Shown here in pieces: positions 36,841 to 47,884 of a stretch of 64,000 bases of DNA (position 1 is the first letter of the stretch; every line of letters begins with the position of its first letter). Below the pieces are notes generated by a model that saw only the letters and a list, made by a program, of their open reading frames with translations, searched no databases and was not told the origin of the DNA. The translations under genes and the position numbers were made by a program. The DNA is taken from positions 3,720,716 to 3,784,715 of the forward strand of contig SCFE01000001.1 in assembly GCA_004352715.1 (NCBI GenBank). The letters run 5' to 3'. This DNA is from Hofstenia miamia (lineage: Eukaryota > Xenacoelomorpha > Acoela).

Positions 36841-38409
36841 CACTACCCACCACTTTTATTAGACCATTTGGTTTTTTCAAAATATATTGTTACCTAAGTC
36901 ATAAAAATTTATTAAATAACAATTACGACATGCCTAATACAATTGTATTAATGTATAAATGCATTAGAACTAGTGGATATTGACAAATACCCAAAAAATT
37001 TTAATATTCGGACTGTGTACACCTTTTGCGGCGATCACATTCTTCAACCTATCTGGCATAGTAGACACGTATTTCTTCAAAGTTGCACTAGATATCTTGT
37101 CCCAAGCCTTCTCCAATGCCTTAAAAGACTTTCAGTGGAAAACCAGTTGATTTGTCCACCATTGAGTCAACAAGATCCCAGACTTGTTCGATGGGATTAA
37201 GATCCGGAATTTGCGGGGGCCATACCATCCTTTTGAGAGCTCCAGCTTCTTCTTTTCGGGCCAAATAATTACGACAGCAATGGGATGCATGCTTAGGGTC
37301 GTTATCTTCTTGGAAGACAAATCCTTTCCCAACCAAGCGTTTGCCAAAGGGGACTGCATACATACTAAGATGTTATGATACACCTTTTTATCCATGATGC
37401 CATTGATTTCCGAGGTTGGATGCGGTCATGCATTCCCAAACCATGACGCTACCACCACCATGTTTCATTGTACGGGTTAAGCAATTGTTTTTATACCTTT
37501 CGCCAGCCCTGCGTCGAACATAAACACGCTGTTTGGTACCAACCAATTCAAACTTGAATTCGTCAGTCAAAAGAACTCGTTTCCAGTCCTCCATGGTCCA
37601 GTGCAGGTATTCCCGGGCGAATTTCAGTCGCTTTAACTTGTTTACCTTTCGGAGTAAAGGCTTTTTGCAGACAACACGACCATTTAAACCCATTTTCTTG
37701 AGACTTCGCCTAACTGTAGTCTGACTGACTTTGGCTTTTTCATTTTTGGTGGAATTCAGCTCCTCAGTAAGGTGCCTTGAAGTATTTCTGCGGTCTCTTA
37801 GGGATTGGATACGAAGAAACTTGGCATCTGTGGGTGAAATCTTGGGCTTTTGACCCCTTGCTTTACGAGTTTAATGGGACTTTGTTTATTAAAAACGGAC
37901 AATAGCATAGGCAACTACACTGTGAGAACAGCCTATGTCCCTCCCAATTCTTCTTAGGCTCCATCCAGACTCATATAATGCCAGGAACCGAATCCTTTGC
38001 TCCTTTGTAAGCTCTTTCCGTTTAGGCAAAGTGAAACCTTGCTCTAAAAGATCATGTATAATGGTGTATAGGAGATGATATCATATGGTAGTGAACTTCT
38101 CATTAATATATCTTAATTGGTGGTCAACAAAACGCATTGAACTATGATATGAGTTGTAAATGATGCAATACTAATATATTAACTCAAGAAAGTTATTACC
38201 GACCACCTAATTGAAGTTTCTAGACTTAGTAATTTTTCAAAATTGTTGAGAAAAAAATGCCCAGGGCCCCTCAAAAGTATACCAATTTACGGGAATGTTG
38301 AATTTAATATATTTAGCAATTTTTGGAATAAAAATTTGGCCACTGAATACCAAAATATAGGTCATTTTTTTGAAAAAACCAAATGGTCTAATAAAAGTGG
38401 CGTATACTC
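36841..38409 (-). mobile_element. Tc1/mariner element with DD38E-type transposase (1569 bp)
   Basis: The termini share a 33-bp identical inverted block beginning CCACTTTTATTAGACCATTT, plus nine weaker outer bases. They are bounded by TA at 36839-36840 and 38410-38411. The transposase gene on the minus strand is degraded but spans most of the element. It is older than the 26-kb Tc1 copy, judging from multiple stops and shifts. Confidence 0.85.
36970..38040 (-). pseudogene. Tc1/mariner transposase, multiply broken
   Basis: Reads from an N-terminal helix-turn-helix (LTKEQRIRFLALYESGWSLR, about 38020-37960), past stops near 37870, to the open segment 37693-37388. That segment has the first catalytic D in LLTDEFKF and VKHGGG-like MKHGGGSVMVW. 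A shift leads to 37363-37121, with QEDNDPKHAS (second D) and LNPIEQVW (catalytic E). Another shift near 37130 restores KALEKAWDKI and a C-terminal tail to the stop at 36970. Second D to E spans 38 residues, unlike classic DD34E. At least two frameshifts and tandem stops make it non-functional. Confidence 0.85.
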
Positions 38410-38411
38410 TA

Positions 38412-40814
38412 CATTCCTGTTAAGATTAAGCGATAAATCATTTCATTTATAATGATATTCAATATTACATGCAAAAATTATCCAAAACATTTTGAAATCT
38501 GGTTAAACAGAAAAAGCTACAATATTCAAGAAAAATATGTAAGAATAAATTTGAAGGAGGGGATACTCTTTCAGAAAATGGATTCATAATTATTAATATC
38601 ATCATTATTTACCTAAGTTTATATCTGACAACAAATTTTGAAATAAATTTTTCAACCTCTAATGCGTGACAAATATTTTATTTAGTTATATGTATCTAAA
38701 GACTGACGAGTAGCATAATCCGCAAGTAACACGTATATATTTAAAATTGATGGATTGCTGTCAGCTTAAGAAAAAATAACACAAATGTCAGGAAATTGAA
38801 ATTCGCTGACATCATAATTAAGACTTTACCACAATTGATATATTTATGTGCAACAATGGACAACAAATTAAGATTTATTGGCCATGATGTAAAATGATAA
38901 TTTCAACAGCTTTGCCTAAAGATATTTTTAAATGCATTCTAAATAATTAATTATGATTTTATATTGGATCGCGCTAAATTACCATTAAACTGTTTGGGTT
39001 ACAGCAGTTTGAATTTAAAATATTATTTTGTTCGAAGGCTCTTAATTTTGTTAAGGTTAAATATTTTACTCTCTTCCAATTAAGGATTTTGATTTTGGAG
39101 CAATCCATAATTGTTGATAAATTAGAGATAGATGATTGCCGGGGGTTTATGTTAGGGCTTAGTACATCGAATACATTTGCTAAAATAATTTTAGTGTATA
39201 ATTTATTATTAAACACTTTGATTTTATAGCACGGTTGCCTTTTCACAGAACTTTCTTGATTTTTTAATAGTTCATGTAATAAACGAAATTGTACAATGAG
39301 AAAAGTAAAATTCAAAAGGAAGTTTCAAAAACATGTAAACAAGAAATTGAGTTAACATTCGCTCGCATTGCTTGTCAAAAATTTGCAATAAAGTACGAAT
39401 AAGCAAATCATTTAAAAATTGGCTTAATTAACAACTAACTTGTAAATATTTTTTCTTAAAGTACTTTCACAATAAGGAAAAGTTTTTCTTCTTTTATTTA
39501 AATTTACATAGGACAGTCTTTGAAGCATTGCTTACATCAGGTTTAAAGCGTCCCTAAAAAAATCCAGAGTAAATTTGCAAAATCGTATTGTGTTAATTCC
39601 TAATCACAATTTTGGCGATGTCTCTCAAACCAATTCAACTTTTGAAGGTCCATCAATACAGGTAAAACCAAATGTTGTTCACATTTAGTTTTCAAAATTT
39701 CAGTTGCCTTAATAAACGAGTAGATACGAAATCTCATCATAATGGTTTTTCTATGACATTAATTGACTTCTGTTTGTGGGAAACAAAAATTTTCAACAAT
39801 TTACAAGTAGTTCATAATAAGTGTTCTGTTTTATTATTATAATGAGAGTATGCTACGTGAATAAGAACAAGAAATACGAATTGCATGTAACAGCTTTTTA
39901 ACAACAAATTTATGATAATTTTCTTTATCTAACATGTAGGTAGTTGAAAGGAAACAATAGCGTAAGCATTAAATATGGAAAGCAGAAATTCACTCATTCT
40001 CAAATTTAATAATTTTAAAAGGAAGAAAGGTAATTTATTCAAATTTACATAAAATTCTTAGAGTAATGTTCAATTTATTATGCATTCTTTATTAATTTCA
40101 TTCATTGTCAAACGACTCATTCATAAATATGACCATTTTTATACGACAGCTTCGTTGCTGAGCAACTGAGTGATTTGAATAGAATTGATTGAGTTGCAAC
40201 GGTTTTCCCTGAAGAGCAAAATTATTTCTGCAATGCATTCAAACAATGAATGTAAATACGTGACAAACTTTCATTGATCATACCAATATTGGATTTTCTG
40301 AAATGACACATTTCAAGACAATTTCTTAATAGCACTAAAAGATTAACTGCATCATTACCAAAATGAATTTATTTTTGTATAAAAATCACTGTATGGATTG
40401 AATCATTGAATATTGGTGAAATTCATTTTGAAGCAAATCGCTAATTCTGACTTTTACAATGAAAAACATGAGTGCACAGACAAGCACCTTTCAACGATGA
40501 CAAAAAGAATTTTTTGTTCACAACGAGGGTTTTTTGATGTACTTGCATTCAGAAGAACAACTTTTTGACATATATCAATGATATATGTAAATCAAAGCAT
40601 GGCATTTCATTACATCCTTAACCAACGTGCAAAGCTTTTAAAATATATTCTAACAGCTTGTCATTTCATAGAAAATACATTGAAAAAGTTATTCTTTTAC
40701 ATCATAGTCAATCCTTATATCAAGGTTTTTTTGATATTCATTACAGCAACGAAGGTTTACAATCAAACACTTTGATGTTGAAAGTCAGAATAATAATTAT
40801 ATATAAATAATTGC
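38412..40814. other. No gene recognised
   Basis: AT-rich. A 113-codon open frame at 38974-39315 (minus) is Lys/Asn/Leu-rich with no motif; it may be chance or a decayed repeat. Confidence 0.45.
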
Positions 40815-41149
40815 GTATATGAACAAATTGACGGAATGGCAATGAGTTCACCATTGGGTTCAACAATGGCTGCTTTTACCATGGACTTGATTGAGTCTAA
40901 ATTTAATTCACTAATCAGTCCAAAGCCATTATTATACTTAAGATATGTCGATGACATTTTTACATTATTTGAAAATAAGTTGGAAATTAAAAATTTCAAA
41001 AGATATTTAAACAACCAAGTTGAAGAACTAAAATTTACCGTCGAAATAGAAAAAGATCAAACTTTAAACTTCTTAGACATATCAATCATTAAAAAAGAAA
41101 AAACATATGAAACCAAGTTATACATAAAACCAACAAATACAGGATTATA
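40815..41149 (+). pseudogene. Penelope-like reverse transcriptase fragment, cut by gap
   Basis: Polymerase part of a Penelope-like retroelement. It reads YEQIDGMAMSSPLGSTMAAF, then LLYLRYVDDIFTLFENK with the catalytic YVDD, then LKFTVEIEKDQTLNFLDISI and LYIKPTNTGL. Order and spacing match the RT4-RT7 blocks of Penelope elements. The frame is open from 40836 to the gap at 41150. A stop lies just upstream (about 40801), so the 5' part is missing or decayed. The 3' part, including any GIY-YIG domain, would fall in the gap. Confidence 0.85.
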
Positions 41150-42149
41150 NNNNNNNNNNNNNNNNNNNNNNNNNNNNNNNNNNNNNNNNNNNNNNNNNNN
41201 NNNNNNNNNNNNNNNNNNNNNNNNNNNNNNNNNNNNNNNNNNNNNNNNNNNNNNNNNNNNNNNNNNNNNNNNNNNNNNNNNNNNNNNNNNNNNNNNNNNN
41301 NNNNNNNNNNNNNNNNNNNNNNNNNNNNNNNNNNNNNNNNNNNNNNNNNNNNNNNNNNNNNNNNNNNNNNNNNNNNNNNNNNNNNNNNNNNNNNNNNNNN
41401 NNNNNNNNNNNNNNNNNNNNNNNNNNNNNNNNNNNNNNNNNNNNNNNNNNNNNNNNNNNNNNNNNNNNNNNNNNNNNNNNNNNNNNNNNNNNNNNNNNNN
41501 NNNNNNNNNNNNNNNNNNNNNNNNNNNNNNNNNNNNNNNNNNNNNNNNNNNNNNNNNNNNNNNNNNNNNNNNNNNNNNNNNNNNNNNNNNNNNNNNNNNN
41601 NNNNNNNNNNNNNNNNNNNNNNNNNNNNNNNNNNNNNNNNNNNNNNNNNNNNNNNNNNNNNNNNNNNNNNNNNNNNNNNNNNNNNNNNNNNNNNNNNNNN
41701 NNNNNNNNNNNNNNNNNNNNNNNNNNNNNNNNNNNNNNNNNNNNNNNNNNNNNNNNNNNNNNNNNNNNNNNNNNNNNNNNNNNNNNNNNNNNNNNNNNNN
41801 NNNNNNNNNNNNNNNNNNNNNNNNNNNNNNNNNNNNNNNNNNNNNNNNNNNNNNNNNNNNNNNNNNNNNNNNNNNNNNNNNNNNNNNNNNNNNNNNNNNN
41901 NNNNNNNNNNNNNNNNNNNNNNNNNNNNNNNNNNNNNNNNNNNNNNNNNNNNNNNNNNNNNNNNNNNNNNNNNNNNNNNNNNNNNNNNNNNNNNNNNNNN
42001 NNNNNNNNNNNNNNNNNNNNNNNNNNNNNNNNNNNNNNNNNNNNNNNNNNNNNNNNNNNNNNNNNNNNNNNNNNNNNNNNNNNNNNNNNNNNNNNNNNNN
42101 NNNNNNNNNNNNNNNNNNNNNNNNNNNNNNNNNNNNNNNNNNNNNNNNN
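41150..42149. other. Assembly gap, 1000 N
   Basis: Exactly 1000 N, followed by a (TA)n tract (42150-42175). It probably hides the rest of the Penelope-like element. Confidence 0.98.
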
Positions 42150-42175
42150 TATATATATATATATATATATATATA

Positions 42176-43035
42176 AGGCCTAAATATTTATAGACAAAGG
42201 AACTTTTTCTCTACCAAAATCTAATTAAGCATATTGAATAATTCATTAAAAATGTATGAAAAATTTCTTTAGAAAATTACTTATCTTAATTTCAAGTGCC
42301 ACAATAAACCAAGTTATTCAATCATCGTAAGGGTTATTAGATTTGAAAAGATTTGATAAGTTCAGAAAAACTTTGTTTTATTGAAAAAAAATTACCGGAA
42401 TAGACAATTGCACTATTTCAATTGAATTTGGAAGAAGCGCAAATTAGCTCAAGTCGTTTTTGAAAAGTAAGAATAAAATTTCGCTTAGCTCACTTGACTG
42501 TACTATAAATTTCAATAACCACCGTGCTTAGTTTGCTAAAATGGTTTGCACAAACTACTTTCTTTAAACCACATTCTGACTGGCGCTCTGTTTTTATTAA
42601 AGAATTAATATTTTTTGTTAAACATCATATTTTCAATATGATTTTTAAACTATTATATTTAATTTAAGAAAGTAGAAAAGCCTTAAACCCGGTGGAAACT
42701 CTTAAACAGAAAATGATGTTTCAATGTTGCAAGTTAATGTCATTCCCTTTTAAAGGCATGGACTATTTGCCAAATGAATCATTAAATAGCCATTGCTAAA
42801 AATAGAACTGTGATGATAATGGACGAAATTTATTGGAAAATTGTTGATGAATAATTGCTTGCTCCGATTTAAATAATGTGAAATTCTGCTTATAAATTCT
42901 ATTAAGAAATTAAATATTTAATTCAAGGAGTAGTTGTTAACGATGACAACACTTCGCTTACATTAATAAGATTATTTAAAAAAATTAAATTTTTTCTATG
43001 GTCAGTTCCAGAACAATGTTGTGGTAAATTGACAG
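42176..43035. other. No gene recognised
   Basis: AT-rich, no motif or repeat seen. Confidence 0.5.
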
Positions 43036-43269
43036 CTGTGGCGTACGCACAATGGGGATATGATGGAATGTCCGTGTCCGCCCTTATCAAGTTTTGCAAA
43101 TTGATTTTGATTGGAAAAATTTAAATACTAAGGTCTTGAAATGCATTTTTACGGTATATTTTTTCAATATTTTGAAAAAATTCGCGAGATTTCGCCCCGC
43201 TTATGGTCATTCACTAGATCAGGACTAAAAATCCCCCCTTAAGAAAATCCTGTATGCGTGCGCCTTTAG
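43036..43269. repeat. Candidate short hAT-like MITE
   Basis: GGCGTACGCACA near the left edge is matched by reverse-complement GGCGCACGCATA at the right edge, with short C/G-rich runs just inside. The ends resemble hAT termini (TGTGGCGTACG). No clear 8-bp duplication, so this is tentative. Confidence 0.4.
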
Positions 43270-44102
43270 CATTCGGACGCATAGTGACGCGAAACGTTCT
43301 CTGAAATAGATTTATTGGTGATAAACAAGACATATTCAAGGAGAAAAATTAAAAATTCTAGATACTGAGCGACACCTATCAACTATTCTACACAGTTAGT
43401 AAACTGAAAATTGCCACTTATTCAATCTCTATGAAATACCTTTAACTTACTGTATTTTCAAAGCATTCTAAGGTATTAGAAGCAAAATGGAAAATTTTTC
43501 ATTAAATGCATCCAGAATTATGTCAATGCGATGTTAATTGCTGAATTCAATTTATAAAACTGATTTACTTCTGTTGCTCTTGACAATTGTTCAATTTAGT
43601 TTACGGCATTATATTTTAGAATGCCATGTCTATAATGTATGATATAATTGATGGTGATGTTTCATAATTTTTACATACAACCAGCATTATTTTAAAATTG
43701 TGGTGGAACATACTTGCTGAGAAAACGTCCAGATTATTAGTGGAACACGGTAAATATTCGTGTTGAGACATTATACAACTGACGTCTATAGAGTTGCAAT
43801 GGCCAGTCCCAGCGTACTTTACATTCAATGTACAGCCTCGATTTACATTAACTTTAAAATCTATTATCTCTCTGATTATTCAATTATCTCAGATATGTTG
43901 TTTTAAATGAAATTCATATTTTACGGAAAAATTGTTTCATTCGATTAATTCTTAAATTGTGAAAATGGATATTTTGCAATTCTACATTTAGATAATTATT
44001 GTACATTGAGCGTGGGTTGAAGCTTTAGCATTGTTATTGCGAAATCTACATTTCGAAAAAATTAATAACTATTTCCGTTACATATACATTGATATACACT
44101 TC
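43270..44102. other. No gene recognised
   Basis: AT-rich spacer. The open frame at 43616-43828 (minus) has no motif. Confidence 0.5.
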
Positions 44103-44222
44103 ATGTGTATATATACACATACATATATTTATATATGTAAATATATATGTATATATATATATATATACATATATACATATATATATATATTTACGAAGGA
44201 GTTCTTAATTAAGAACTCCTTG

Positions 44223-44265
<43 letters not shown>

Positions 44266-44384
44266 TATATATATANNNNNNNNNNNNNNNNNNNNNNNNN
44301 NNNNNNNNNNNNNNNNNNNNNNNNNNNNNNACATATATACATATATATATATTTACGAAGGAGTTCTTAATTAAGAACTCCTTG

Positions 44385-44425
<41 letters not shown>
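44103..44425. repeat. Compound (TA)n region with a duplicated 26-bp palindrome
   Basis: Contains the palindrome ATGTGTATATATACACAT (44103-44120) and long (TA)n/(TATACA)n tracts. A perfect 26-bp palindrome centred on TTCTTAATTAAGAA occurs at 44196-44221 and again at 44358-44383. A 55-N gap (44276-44330) separates the two copies. Confidence 0.85.
44276..44330. other. Assembly gap, 55 N
   Basis: Unknown bases inside the (TA)n region. Sequence on both sides is nearly the same, suggesting the two contig ends overlap. Confidence 0.95.
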
Positions 44426-44426
<1 letters not shown>

Positions 44427-44428
<2 letters not shown>

Positions 44429-44653
44429 ATGGCGGATTCAGATGGTGGCGTGTCCCTGAGCTATAAATTACAAAAATTTCATTGAGTACATTTAGTAAAC
44501 TTAATTACTTTTTTGCATTCTATATTATTTATTTTCACCAAGAGTTAAAAAACAGGTGTTTGTTTTTACAACACATTTGTTGATAGCACATGTACTTAAA
44601 AACATTAGGATGTGCATGGTTCTTCCTAGCAAAAATCGCTGGATCCGCTCCTA
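44427..44653. repeat. Candidate hAT-like MITE (about 227 bp)
   Basis: The left end CAATGGCGGATTCAG and the right end (reverse complement TAGGAGCGGATCCAG) are imperfect inverted repeats like hAT termini. Flanks are (TA)-rich, so an 8-bp duplication cannot be judged. No coding content. Confidence 0.45.
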
Positions 44654-44659
44654 TATATA

Positions 44660-45664
44660 AGTTTCATACAGTTATTTACATCAAGTTTTTCATGGGAGCT
44701 GCAGCAGTTGTAGTTCAGTGATGACCATTTAAATTGTTTTTAAATTGAATTTAAAACTTGGCATCTGTGGTAACAGAAGCTTAAAGTTAACTATTTTTTG
44801 CGAATTCTTGAACAATCCATAAGTTCTAGAGAGAGACAATTTTACTTATGCATTATGATCAAAGATAAAAACGGGTTGAAGGTAATGTAAAAATATCAAT
44901 AAAATAACTTTTCTTGCATGAATCTAAAAGTAGTATTTCTAAATTCAATTATTCAATTATATTCAACTATATGTTTAGCCCATAAATTAGTGAATATTTT
45001 ATCATTATTTTCTTATGCACACTCAGAGTTACTGTTTTGAATTCATTTGATCACTAAAACCCCATTTTGATGCTAAAAATCAAAAGTAAACAGAGCCATA
45101 AAATTTTCTACTGAATTTTTTGGATGCATCATCAACTTCAGCGTTATAATCACCCACCGGCCAGTCGGTTTTAGACGGTAGCCGGGCTTTTAAAGTGATG
45201 ACCTTGTGTTGACCGGACAAAATGTCTGAGATATCGGCCTAGAAAATGTATCTAAATATGGAAAAATTCATCCTTTCAATGCATTTCAAAAATATTCGCT
45301 CAACAGTAGTAGATTATATTTACGTGATGATAACTTAACTCATTTTGGTGCTTGGTCAAGCGATAGTTAACATTTAGAGTGAAAAATTAAGATTGAAGTT
45401 ATGCTGTTCTTTTTATATATACATTTTATATGGGCCTAACTCTTTAGTCATAGTGATACTAATGCAATAGAAAAGCAGAATCTAAGCTAGTAGCAGGGCT
45501 ATTAAATTTCCGTGACCATGAAATTCCGTTACCATTTAGAACCAATTAATACTTCAAATATGCCAGTATTTGGGGATAAAGTAGTGTGCTAATCCTTTAG
45601 GAACATAAAATTTATCATATACTTATTTTATAGAGGAACAGTATGTTATGATGTAAATGTTATA
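44660..45664. other. No gene recognised
   Basis: AT-rich with one GC-richer patch at about 45155-45240 (CACCCACCGGCCAGTCGG) of unknown origin. Confidence 0.5.
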
Positions 45665-45726
45665 TACAGGGCTGTGCAAATTAATTCGGACAACATTGAA
45701 ATTGAACTTTGCTTTAACAAATGCCT

Positions 45727-45728
<2 letters not shown>

Positions 45729-45776
<48 letters not shown>
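45729..45776 (+). repeat. (AAT)16 microsatellite at the LINE 5' junction
   Basis: 48 bp of pure AAT, lying exactly between Tc1 sequence on the left and LINE sequence on the right. Confidence 0.95.
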
Positions 45777-45777
<1 letters not shown>

Positions 45778-47514
45778 GCAGGTAGCCAAGGTGGTAAAGA
45801 CGCAGATTGGTAAGCTGAGGTTAAGCTAACTGTGATCGTGGTTACAAAACTTGATGACTTAGCTCACAGGGTAGGAAGCACTCTAAAGCCTTGGTTGGCA
45901 ACTTCCTATGACAATGTGAGTCCAAAATCAAACACAAAATCAAAACACTGGTGAGAAGTCATGAAAGAGCAAAGGCCCTCAGTCCCCGGTATTCCTTCAA
46001 TGGTCAGAGGGTGCTAAGAATCTCCGGACAACAGGCGGACTACACAACCGGGAGTGTGGGCTCGAGAAGTGGCAGTATAGGATCCACACAGACCAATGGA
46101 TAACGGCATAAGTGGACAGATGAGCAGAACAGGACAGGATTGGAGTGTTACATAAGAAGCAGGCCAGATGAGAGGGGTTACAGGAAGAGAATGTTGGAAG
46201 AATGGAGGAAGGTAGGAACGGGATTTGAAGTTACAGAGCAGAGGCTTGTAGTACAAGTGCGAAAGTCACAGTTGGATGAGAGTAAAGGGAACGTTCAACA
46301 GGCTAAGCAAAGGGAAGATGAAGTGATAGATGTTGAGACAGAAGTGGCAGAAGCAGCAGAACCAGCGGATGCAGAAACTGAAGCAGCAATCAAGGAAAAG
46401 ATGAATTAAGAAATAGGTTGCCAGTTCCAAGAAGAGTTAAGAAAAGTAAGTTAGCAGTAGGAACAGCAAAGGTTAACAAAGTATTAGAAAGGATAGATGC
46501 TAAGAGTGTAACAGAGATAAACAGGTTATTGTATGCAGGCACGTAAGAGGTGCTGAAGAATGTAGGCATGGACATGAAGAAGAAAAGACGACAACAAGAT
46601 AAGGAAGACAGAAGGGATGTACGACAAAGACGAGAGGATGCAAAGATCAGTTGTTGATAGACCAGGCAGTGGTGGAGAATTGTAGAAGAAGGAAGACAAA
46701 CTTAGCAAAGCAATGGCATAGATAGACTACAGGAATGCATATGACAGCACATCACATTGGTGGGTATTGAGGATGTTAGAGGCCAATGGAGTTTCACGGA
46801 AATGGGTTGAGTTTCTAGGGAGAGAGATGGGAAAATGGCAGACATAGGTTGTTGAGGTTCATACGGGCATATTCCAGGGAGACAGCTTAGCACCACTACT
46901 GTATAAGTTGGGGAAGAATGGTAGAGAAGTGAGTCACCTGTGGTACATGGACGATCTGAAGATGTGTGCTAGTTCAAGGAAGATGTTGTAGAAACAAGTG
47001 GAGATAATGGCAGCACATGAGCAAGCAATAAGAACAAACTGGGTGAAGTTGCATATAGACAGAAGAGTAGAAGTAAGTGATAAGTGTAGACTATGTAAGA
47101 AAGAGACGGAGACAGTAGATCATCTGATAGCAGGGTGTGAGAAAGTGGCGCAGAGTGAGTATAAGTTCAGGCATGACAAGGTGGGAAGAATGGTACACTG
47201 GAATTTGAGCAGGCAGCATGTGTTAAAAGCAGGAGACAAGTGGTATGAGCACAAGCCACGGGGCATCATAGAAAATGAGCAGGTTAAGATACTGAGGGAC
47301 TTCAACATAGAGACAAGCAAGGTGATAGAAGCACGGAGACCAGAGATAGTATTGGTAGACAAAGAGAAAAGATTGGGAACAGTGATAGACATAGCAGTAC
47401 CAAAGGACAGGAATATAGAAAGCAAGGAAAAAGAGAAGATAGACAAGTATAGAGATTTGGCAGAGGAAATAGAAAGGCTGTGGAAATTGAAGAAGGTTAA
47501 AGTAGTCCCGGTGT
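45777..47514 (+). pseudogene. Internally deleted LINE with restriction-like endonuclease
   Basis: Non-LTR retrotransposon of the R2-like group, whose protein carries reverse transcriptase followed by a CCHC finger and a PD-(D/E)xK nuclease. In order: RSRPDERGYRKRMLEEWRKV and VTEQRLVVQVRK (46140-46270) from the N-terminal region; RT block [20 protein letters not shown] (about 46712-46771); GIFQGDSLAPLLY (about 46864-46902); and catalytic HLWYMDDLKMCA (about 46936-46971). Three in-frame stops and an RT deletion follow. The open frame 46998-47555 then gives CRLCKKETETVDHLIAGC (C-x2-C-x8-H-x4-C) and the nuclease core RRPEIVLVDK...VIDIAVPKD, with E in place of the usual D of RPD. LINE sequence ends at about 47514, where Tc1 coding resumes. 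The copy is dead. Confidence 0.88.
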
Positions 47515-47799
47515 CATACATCAAGAGAAGTGATGGAATTCTTCCAAACAACTGATTTAAGTGTTTTACCATGGGCTGGGAACTCGTCAAATATCAACCC
47601 AATAAAAAATTTGTGGGCTATGGCTAAACACAAAATCACAAAAGAAGATTTCTCAATAATGGGAAAGCTTATTTCAGCCATTATCAAAACCTGGTACAAT
47701 GATAAAGAACTGGAAAAAATATGTTCAGCACTGGTGGCGTCAATGTCAAAGCATGTAAGAAAAGTCATACAGGCCACAGGTGGACATATTTCTTATTAA
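47515..47799 (+). pseudogene. Tc1-like transposase C-terminal fragment, catalytic E replaced by K
   Basis: Reads HTSREVMEFFQ, then LPWAGNSSNINPIKNLWA, ending with the family-typical tail ATGGHISY and a stop. By alignment with the Tc1 motif SPDLNPIENLW, the third catalytic glutamate is lysine here. The spacing expected from the lost second D is 34 (DD34E). The fragment starts just after where the second catalytic D would be, at the LINE junction. It cannot be active. Confidence 0.88.
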
Positions 47800-47884
47800 A
47801 TGGGAGTGATATATTAAAATTTTTTTATTATTATGTTTTTTTACTTTTTCCACCTCTGTCCCAATTAATTTGCACAGCACTATA

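Larger units (their letters stand above)
45667..47882 (+). mobile_element. Tc1-like element with LINE sequence in its interior (chimera)
   Basis: The outer ends are inverted repeats sharing GCTGTGCAAATTAATT, flanked by TA (45665-45666 and 47883-47884). Inside, only about 60 bp of the left end and the last 370 bp are Tc1. The remaining 1.8 kb is a (AAT)16 tract and a deleted LINE. The Tc1 transposase upstream of its second catalytic region is gone. So either the LINE inserted with a large deletion, or the LINE segment was captured between Tc1 ends. Confidence 0.85.

Noticed and set aside
38974-39315. 113-codon minus-strand frame
   Set aside because: Composition is Asn/Lys/Leu-rich as expected from AT-rich DNA. 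No motif, and no support from flanking features.
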